A stretch of 6,434 bases of DNA from Bacillota bacterium (GTDB lineage: Bacteria > Bacillota > Clostridia > Lachnospirales > Lachnospiraceae), in the NCBI GenBank assembly GCA_017861355.1, contig JAGFXQ010000203.1, positions 1-6,434 of the forward strand, read 5' to 3'. The translations under genes were made by a program, and so were the position numbers. The notes under the pieces were generated by a model that saw only the letters and a list, made by a program, of their open reading frames with translations, was not told where the DNA came from and ran no database searches. The number at the start of each line of letters is the position of its first letter. Position 1 is the first letter of the stretch. This document shows positions 1 to 4,463 of this stretch, piece after piece.

Positions 1-123
1 CTGAAGATTGGGATAACCAATATACTGATGGTGGTGTGTGGAGCCTTTTTGCTTCTATCCTTCCTGTTATATATCAATGAATATATTCACATGTATCACA
101 GTCTTAAGAAATCTGGGGAGTAG
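1..123 (+). CDS. C-terminal fragment of an unidentified membrane protein (5' end outside window)
   Basis: The first reading frame is open from base 1 to a TAG at 121-123 and gives the last 40 residues of a protein. About 20 of these (roughly residues 8-25 of the fragment, around ILMVVCGAFLLLSFLLYI) form one strongly hydrophobic segment, followed by a short polar tail ending KKSGE. This suggests a final membrane helix with a short, probably cytoplasmic, basic tail. The other two forward frames hit stops within this stretch. An internal ATG at 28 has no ribosome binding site before it, so a truncated gene running in from the left is more likely than a small complete one. The stop lies only three bases before the next start, so the two genes are probably co-transcribed. 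The family cannot be recognised from 40 residues. Confidence 0.6.
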   Translation: MKIGITNILMVVCGAFLLLSFLLYINEYIHMYHSLKKSGE

Positions 124-126
124 AAG

Positions 127-1284
127 ATGGACTTAAATAAGAATAATATCAAGAAAATACTTGGAATTGCAACCTTTGTTATATTGCTTTACGTTGGGCT
201 ACAGCATCTTAATATAGTAATAGGAGCGTTGGCTTTTTGCTTTAATCTGATCTTTCCATTCCTATTAGGGGCAGCGATTGCATTCGTTATCAATGTTCCT
301 ATGCGTGCAATAGAAAATCGGCTTTTTGCTAAGGGAAAACGAAACGGTGCAACAATGATGAAGTTGAAGCGGCCCATCAGTCTGATGATTACCTTAGTTA
401 TTGTGATTGGAATTATTATGATGGTTTCACTTCTCGTTGTTCCCAATATTTTTAGTACAATTGTTTCCCTGGGGGATTATCTTCCTGACTTTTTCAGCCG
501 GATGGAAGGAGATTACCTTAGACTTGTGTATCGATTCCCGATTCTGAAGGATTATCTGAATATTGATAATTTGAATTGGCAGAGTTTCTTCCGCAATCTT
601 TATAATTTTATACTGAATAGTGGAGCTGATATGGTTCGATCCACCTTTAATGTTGCCGGAAGCATCTTTGGAGGAGTGATTGACTTCTTCCTGGGATTTA
701 TCTTCTCCATCTATATTCTGGCACAGAAGGAGAAGCTTGGACAGCAGGTAAGAAAGCTATTATATGCTTATCTCTCTGAGAAGGCAGCAGACAGAGTGGT
801 ATCAATTGCTACGTTGGCGGAAGGGACCTTCTCCAGATTTCTATCCGGACAGTGTCTGGAGGCAGTGATCTTAGGACTGTTGTTCTTTATTGTAATGACT
901 ATATTCCGCATCCCGTACGCCTTAATTATCAGCATTACAATTAGTTTCACCGCATTGATACCGATCTTTGGTGCATTTATCGGCTGCTTAATCGGAGCTC
1001 TCTTGATATTGATTGTGAATCCGATTACTGCCTTAGTTTTCATTGTGATATTCATTGTACTCCAGCAGATTGAAGGTAATTTTATCTATCCTCATGTTGT
1101 AGGCGGCTCGGTGGGCTTACCCTCAATGTGGGTGCTTGTGGCAGTTACGATTGGCGGAAGCACCTTTGGTATTGCCGGAATGCTGATCTTTATCCCAATG
1201 ACCTCCGTTCTCTATACCTTATTGAGAAGTGCCATGTATCGACGATTAAAACTACGTGATGTTTCGTCAGCGAAATATAATTAA
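127..1284 (+). CDS. AI-2E family transporter (PF01594, formerly UPF0118) membrane protein
   Basis: This is a 385-residue polytopic membrane protein of the AI-2E exporter/permease family, close to the usual family length. Hydrophobic segments are visible near residues 11-28, 31-55, 86-107, 178-199, 244-260, 264-296, 301-312 and 333-366. Between about 108 and 177 is a more polar stretch, typical of the family's extra-membrane domain. The C-terminal half carries the family signature: IPIFGAFIG (278-286), then QQIEGNFIYPHVVGGSVGLP (313-332), then a Gly-rich GIAGMLIFIP segment (348-357). The start is supported by GGGGAG at 115-120, six bases before the ATG. The preceding gene ends three bases upstream, so this is probably the last gene of an operon closed by the hairpin just downstream. 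Family members have been linked to autoinducer-2 export, Na+(Li+)/H+ antiport and other roles, so the substrate is not predictable here. Nothing nearby suggests quorum sensing. Confidence 0.9.
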   Translation: MDLNKNNIKKILGIATFVILLYVGLQHLNIVIGALAFCFNLIFPFLLGAAIAFVINVPMRAIENRLFAKGKRNGATMMKLKRPISLMITLVIVIGIIMMVSLLVVPNIFSTIVSLGDYLPDFFSRMEGDYLRLVYRFPILKDYLNIDNLNWQSFFRNLYNFILNSGADMVRSTFNVAGSIFGGVIDFFLGFIFSIYILAQKEKLGQQVRKLLYAYLSEKAADRVVSIATLAEGTFSRFLSGQCLEAVILGLLFFIVMTIFRIPYALIISITISFTALIPIFGAFIGCLIGALLILIVNPITALVFIVIFIVLQQIEGNFIYPHVVGGSVGLPSMWVLVAVTIGGSTFGIAGMLIFIPMTSVLYTLLRSAMYRRLKLRDVSSAKYN

Positions 1285-1297
1285 TTATTAACGTAAG

Positions 1298-1367
1298 AAA
1301 GGGCTTTCGCTTTTTGGTTACTTGAAGATTTCATTCAAGTAGTAACCGAAAAGTGAAAGCCCTTTTT
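1298..1367 (+). terminator. Long intrinsic terminator after the transporter gene, possibly bidirectional
   Basis: A long hairpin starts 13 bp after the transporter stop codon. Bases 1301-1315 pair with 1348-1362 (15 pairs, two of them G-U in RNA), the core being GGGCTTTC with GAAAGCCC. Bases 1316-1320 pair with 1343-1347. After a three-base bulge, CTTGAA (1321-1326) pairs with TTCAAG (1334-1339) around a seven-base loop. On the plus strand the stem is followed by TTTTT (1363-1367). The A-rich left flank allows a few more pairs and gives a weaker T-rich tail (TTTCTT) on the minus strand. The convergent repressor gene ends about 43 bp away, so the same hairpin could end its transcript too, though less well by T-tract quality. 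Confidence 0.88.
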
Positions 1368-1409
1368 ACATAGCATCAAATCTCTTGCTATTTTTTATAT
1401 GATAAATCC

Positions 1410-2423
1410 CTATAAGTCAGATAAATCTCTAGATTTACACGGAGCAGTACTTTCTCTCTGGATGAACTTTGCCCGGAGTAAAAGCTTACTGATGGTTACA
1501 TTGTGAATAAGGCCATCTAACAGTAGAAAAGCACTTTTACCTAAATCAGTACGATCCTGGCGGATGGTAGTCAAAGGAGGAGTGAGAGAAGCAGCGATCG
1601 GTAAATCATCGAAACCGATGACACTGACATCTTCCGGAACTCTTAGGCCATGCTTCACAACCTCAGTGATTACGCCGGAGGCAATCAAGTCACTGGCACA
1701 CATAATAGCAGTAGCACCATTGCGGATAAATCCCGGAACATGATCCTTAGCACAATCGGGTACATAATATCCATATTCAATCAGATTCTCGTCAGCAGTC
1801 AGACCATGTTTTGTCATACTACTGATAAAGGATTGATAACGTTGTTCAGAAACCATGGAGTTCTTAGAGCCATTTAGAAAAGCGATATTCTTATGTCCGA
1901 GATTGTTCAGGTGATCGACAGCAAGATCAATTCCTTCTGAATTATCGGTACCTACATAGCCGACATGGTTGTTGCGTTCGATATAATTGTCCAAAAGAAC
2001 GGTAGGCACGGTTGTCTTAGTCAGCTGCCATACCCAGTCATCATGGAGTGTAAAGCCTAAAAGAAAAGCGCCACTATATCCATTCTTTAACATGTATGTA
2101 TCGAATTTTTCGGCTGTCTGCATATTCAGATTCGTCGGTACTACCGTAACATCCCAATGTCTTCTGGCTGCGGATAACTTAAATCCTACGACAATCTCAT
2201 AACCAAATTGTTCGATATTCTCATAGTCCATATTCTCAATAAAGATACATACCTTTCTGGTTCCGGTTGCTTTCATTTTCTTAGAAGCATAGCCCATCTC
2301 AACAGCAGTATCGAGCACCAGCTGTCTCATCTCGGCACTTATATCACTTGCACCGTTAAGGCCTTTTGATACGGTACTAACTGCGATGCCCAGCTTATTT
2401 GCGATTTCCTTAATCGTTGCCAT
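1410..2423 (-). CDS. LacI/GalR-family transcriptional regulator, probable maltodextrin-operon repressor
   Basis: This 337-residue protein has normal LacI-family length. An N-terminal helix-turn-helix (residues 2-24: TIKEIANKLGIAVSTVSKGL, with the recognition-helix motif VSTVSKGLNG) is followed by a periplasmic-binding-protein-like sensor domain from about residue 56 to 325. Family landmarks include VPTVLLDNY (139-147), GTDNSEG (158-164), HLNNLGHKNIAFLNGS (171-186), ASDLIASGV (243-251) and the highly conserved VPEDVSVIGFDDLPIA (262-277) with TTIRQD (285-290). The hinge between the two domains (about 46-57, ASKKMKATGTRK) is short and lacks the usual PNxxAR.L pattern. The start is firm: AGGAGG (complement of 2431-2436) lies seven bases before the ATG. 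The gene is transcribed divergently from malQ-glgP, the common layout for a local sugar-responsive repressor. The effector is inferred to be maltose, a maltodextrin or a related metabolite, from context only. Confidence 0.93.
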   Translation of the reverse strand: MATIKEIANKLGIAVSTVSKGLNGASDISAEMRQLVLDTAVEMGYASKKMKATGTRKVCIFIENMDYENIEQFGYEIVVGFKLSAARRHWDVTVVPTNLNMQTAEKFDTYMLKNGYSGAFLLGFTLHDDWVWQLTKTTVPTVLLDNYIERNNHVGYVGTDNSEGIDLAVDHLNNLGHKNIAFLNGSKNSMVSEQRYQSFISSMTKHGLTADENLIEYGYYVPDCAKDHVPGFIRNGATAIMCASDLIASGVITEVVKHGLRVPEDVSVIGFDDLPIAASLTPPLTTIRQDRTDLGKSAFLLLDGLIHNVTISKLLLRAKFIQRESTAPCKSRDLSDL

Positions 2424-2464
2424 GGATATGCCTCCTACAAAATCTTGGTTTCTGATTTTCTCCT

Positions 2465-2477
2465 TGAAACATTTTCA
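2465..2477. promoter_or_regulatory. Possible operator over the repressor gene's transcription start (autoregulation)
   Basis: TGAAACATTTTCA is an inverted repeat with five-base arms (TGAAA/TTTCA) around a three-base centre. It spans the predicted start point of the repressor transcript and touches the -10 element. Such placement is typical of autoregulatory operators, and the arms loosely resemble catabolite-response (cre) elements bound by CcpA-type LacI proteins. It lacks the central CG, and short AT-rich repeats are frequent in this region, so support is modest. Confidence 0.3.
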
Positions 2478-2505
2478 GTATAAACCCTACTTATTTCATT
2501 TTCAA
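2477..2505 (-). promoter_or_regulatory. Predicted sigma-70/sigma-A-type promoter of the LacI-family gene
   Basis: Read on the minus strand, TTGAAA (complement of 2500-2505) and TATACT (complement of 2477-2482) are separated by exactly 17 bp. Each matches the consensus at five of six positions. Transcription would start near 2470, giving a leader of about 47 nt before the ATG. The leader contains the AGGAGG ribosome binding site. Confidence 0.72.
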
Positions 2506-2633
2506 TATCTCTTTATGAATTTGCCTATTCTTACATATTTATCCGACCAATTAATCCCTTTTTTTGTGAATATTGTCTTTTGCTTTTTCGACATTATTTT
2601 TAAAACCGCATATTTGATACAGATTTACTTAAC

Positions 2634-2647
2634 TTTTTTCGAAACAA
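2634..2647. repeat. Short palindrome with TTTCGAAA core, possible auxiliary operator
   Basis: The 14-bp sequence is symmetrical about a central CG except for one mismatched pair, with a perfect TTTCGAAA core at 2637-2644. The same octamer forms the left end of the stronger palindrome in the malQ leader (2848-2855), 216 bp away centre to centre. A central CG is usual for LacI-family operators. It may be a chance match in AT-rich DNA. Confidence 0.3.
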
Positions 2648-2660
2648 ATTGCTAAATCCA

Positions 2661-2692
2661 TGATTTTGCAGTGTTTTTTGAGCAAAAAATCA
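2661..2692. repeat. Nested AT-rich inverted repeats in the intergenic region
   Basis: Two overlapping symmetries are visible. TGATTTTGC (2661-2669) pairs with GCAAAAAATCA (2682-2692), allowing a two-base bulge. Inside it, TTTTTTG (2674-2680) and CAAAAAA (2683-2689) form a perfect seven-base inverted repeat around two bases. The element is about 165 bp upstream of malQ's promoter and about 180 bp from the repressor's. It could be a protein-binding site or a bent A-tract element. It is not a convincing terminator, because no GC-rich stem is present. Confidence 0.35.
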
Positions 2693-2808
2693 GCTTAAAT
2701 TTCATCTAAATTTTAAAAGAAATTAACGTATCTTGTAAAAATGGACAAATAAAATGATCAAAACCAATACTAAAATATATAAATTAACTAAAAGACTAAA
2801 ATAATCTA

Positions 2809-2837
2809 TTGACAAAAGTATGTTCCAATGTTATTGT
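2809..2837 (+). promoter_or_regulatory. Predicted promoter of malQ-glgP with extended -10
   Basis: A perfect TTGACA -35 box (2809-2814) is followed after 17 bp by TATTGT (2832-2837), a four-of-six -10 box. This is helped by a TG one base upstream (2829-2830), the extended -10 motif. Transcription would begin near 2844, leaving a leader of about 53 nt. It is the best forward promoter in the intergenic region. Confidence 0.75.
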
Positions 2838-2847
2838 ATGTATATAG

Positions 2848-2865
2848 TTTCGAAAATTTCCGAAA
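2848..2865. promoter_or_regulatory. Near-perfect 18-bp palindrome in the malQ leader, likely repressor operator
   Basis: TTTCGAAAATTTCCGAAA reads the same on both strands except for one mismatched pair (A2853/C2860). It begins about four bases downstream of the predicted transcription start (+5 to +22), where a bound repressor would block initiation or early elongation. The size and symmetry suit a LacI-family dimer, and such a regulator is encoded divergently next door. The centre is AT rather than the CG typical of the family, so assignment to this regulator is inference. Confidence 0.6.
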
Positions 2866-2896
2866 ATGTTTGTATAATAAGAGGTGGAGATAATAT

Positions 2897-4408
2897 ATGT
2901 CAACAGAGATAAAGCAGGAACTGAACAGAGGAGCCGGTGTGCTTATGCCAATTAGTGCATTGCCTTCTGCTTATGGGATTGGAACCTTAGGGGAAGAGAG
3001 CTTCCGATTTGCTGATTTTCTTAAACGAATTGGATGCTGTTATTGGCAGGTATTGCCGGTTGGCCCGACTAGCTTTGGAGATAGTCCTTACCAATCTTTT
3101 TCCGCTTTTGCAGGCAATCCATATTTTATTGATTTCGATATTCTGATGAAGGAAGGTTTACTTCAGGAGGAAGAGTTAAAAGGACTTAAGTGGGACAAAA
3201 AGGCTGATCGGATCGATTATGCCATGATTTATAATCTTAGATACAAGATATTACAAAAAGCCTTCGATCGCAGCAATCATAAAGATACAAAGGAGTTCAA
3301 GAACTTTTGCAAGAAGAATGAATTCTGGCTGAGAGATTACAGCTTATATATGGCAGTGAAAGGGCATAATAACAGCAAGGAATGGTCATTATGGGAAGAA
3401 GATATTCGCAACCATAATGAAGTTGCGGTTAGCCATTATACGAAGCTTCTTGCGAAGGAAATTGATTTCTGGGAATTCTGCCAGTTCAAATTCCGTGAGC
3501 AGTGGGATAAGGTTAAATCCTATGTGAATGATCTGGGTATTCAGATGATCGGAGATATTCCGCTCTATGTCTCTCAGGACAGTTCCGATGTATGGGTGCA
3601 TGGTGATCTGTTTGAACTCGATCAGCGAAAGAATCCGATCAATGTCGCCGGAGTACCACCGGATGTATTTTCAGCCGATGGTCAGCGCTGGGGTAATCCG
3701 CTCTATCGTTGGGATGTGATGGAGAAGAAGGATTTTACCTGGTGGAGAGAACGCATGAAGATGTCAGCCGGTCTCTATGATATTATTCGGATTGACCATT
3801 TTATCGGTGTTGTCAACTATTACTCAATTCCAGCTACGTGTGCAACTGCGGTAAGTGGAAGCTGGAAGATTGGACCCGGAAGCAAACTAACCGATGTGAT
3901 AAAACAATCCATCGGCAGTGCCAAGATTATTGCAGAAGATCTGGGAGTAATTACACCGAATGTTCGTGAATTGATCCGTAAGACCGGATATCCGGGAATG
4001 AAAATATTGATGTTTGGTATAGACGGACCTGCAGATCATGAATACTTACCCCATAATTATAAAGATACTAATCTGGTAGCATATACAGGAACGCATGATA
4101 ATGAAACCTTAGTCGGTTATCTGAATCATAAATCAGAGGAAGAACTTGATTTCATGTATCGCTATTTCAAAGTGAGCAGCCGGGAAGAACTTCCCTACGC
4201 CATCATCCGGGTTCTTTATTCCAGTATTGCTAATGTAGTTATCGTTCAGATGCAGGATTTGCTAAAGCTGGATAATAAGGCAAGAATGAACTTTCCTTCC
4301 ACGATCGGTGGTAACTGGCAGTGGCGTATGAAGAAAAGTCAATATAAAGAGTTGAAGGAGGATATCCTTCTGGAATATGCACAACTTTTTGCAAGGGCAA
4401 ACAAGTAG
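2897..4408 (+). CDS. malQ: 4-alpha-glucanotransferase (amylomaltase, disproportionating enzyme), GH77
   Basis: This complete 503-residue enzyme has the standard bacterial amylomaltase length. It transfers maltosyl and longer 1,4-alpha-glucan units between malto-oligosaccharides in the cytoplasm, releasing glucose and making longer chains for phosphorylase. GH77 landmarks in order: GVLMPISALPSAYGIGTLGE (14-33), YWQVLPVGPTSFGDSPYQSF (49-68), GDIPLYVSQDSSDVW (219-233), the active-site loop VPPDVFSADGQRWGNPLY (253-270), and RIDHF (298-302) holding nucleophile Asp300. IAEDLG (345-350) holds the general acid/base Glu347, and TGTHDNET (397-404) holds Asp401, the transition-state stabiliser. MNFPSTIGGNWQWR closes the core near residues 464-477. 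All three catalytic carboxylates are therefore present. The ATG is preceded by GAGGTGG at 2881-2887, nine bases away. glgP follows after 47 bp with no terminator, so the two form an operon. The promoter and palindrome just upstream suggest control by the divergent LacI-type regulator. Confidence 0.97.
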   Translation: MSTEIKQELNRGAGVLMPISALPSAYGIGTLGEESFRFADFLKRIGCCYWQVLPVGPTSFGDSPYQSFSAFAGNPYFIDFDILMKEGLLQEEELKGLKWDKKADRIDYAMIYNLRYKILQKAFDRSNHKDTKEFKNFCKKNEFWLRDYSLYMAVKGHNNSKEWSLWEEDIRNHNEVAVSHYTKLLAKEIDFWEFCQFKFREQWDKVKSYVNDLGIQMIGDIPLYVSQDSSDVWVHGDLFELDQRKNPINVAGVPPDVFSADGQRWGNPLYRWDVMEKKDFTWWRERMKMSAGLYDIIRIDHFIGVVNYYSIPATCATAVSGSWKIGPGSKLTDVIKQSIGSAKIIAEDLGVITPNVRELIRKTGYPGMKILMFGIDGPADHEYLPHNYKDTNLVAYTGTHDNETLVGYLNHKSEEELDFMYRYFKVSSREELPYAIIRVLYSSIANVVIVQMQDLLKLDNKARMNFPSTIGGNWQWRMKKSQYKELKEDILLEYAQLFARANK

Positions 4409-4418
4409 AAGGAGTTCC

Positions 4419-4463
4419 ATGTGTAAGGAAACCCATATTGGGATTAGGAGGAAAAATGGATAG
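4419..4463 (+). CDS. Possible 14-codon mini-ORF overlapping the glgP start
   Basis: In the malQ-glgP gap, an ATG at 4419 is preceded by AAGGAG (4409-4414) with four bases between. It opens a 14-codon frame (MCKETHIGIRRKNG) ending at TAG 4461-4463. It runs through the glgP ribosome binding site and stops eight bases into glgP, in a different frame. Translation of it could couple glgP to malQ translation, or the frame may be accidental. No family resemblance is seen. Confidence 0.2.
   Translation: MCKETHIGIRRKNG

Larger units (their letters stand above)
2424..2896. other. Divergent AT-rich intergenic regulatory region
   Basis: This 473-bp stretch between the repressor gene and malQ carries no convincing protein-coding gene. 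It is much richer in A and T than the flanking genes and has long T-runs and A-runs. It holds one promoter per direction near its two ends. The middle (about 2510-2800) has no clear promoter, but contains inverted repeats at 2634-2647 and 2661-2692. The length is more than two simple promoters require. No riboswitch or tRNA-like fold could be recognised by eye. Confidence 0.75.

Noticed and set aside
28..123. A complete small membrane-peptide gene starting at the ATG at base 28
   Set aside because: No ribosome binding site precedes this ATG, and the frame is open back to base 1, so the end of a larger gene is more likely.
768..1055. Minus-strand open frame of 95 codons inside the transporter gene
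   Set aside because: It is antisense to membrane-helix coding sequence of the transporter, with a composition expected from the complement of hydrophobic codons.
2386..2655. Forward open frame of 89 codons overlapping the repressor gene's 5' end and the intergenic region
   Set aside because: It is antisense to a well-supported gene start and has no ribosome binding site. Its hydrophobic, Phe-rich product is what T-rich intergenic DNA would encode by chance.
2734..2747. TGTAAAAATGGACA as a catabolite-response (cre) site
   Set aside because: The arms look right but it lacks the central CG and one conserved T, so the match is too weak to claim.
2873..2878. Perfect TATAAT just before malQ as a second promoter
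   Set aside because: The -35 at the right spacing (TCGAAA) is poor. The transcript would start at about 2885, within the malQ ribosome binding site, removing most of it.
4432..4442. CCCA-TAT-TGGG hairpin between malQ and glgP as a terminator or attenuator
   Set aside because: There are only four base pairs around a three-base loop and no T-tract, so it is too weak to act as a terminator.
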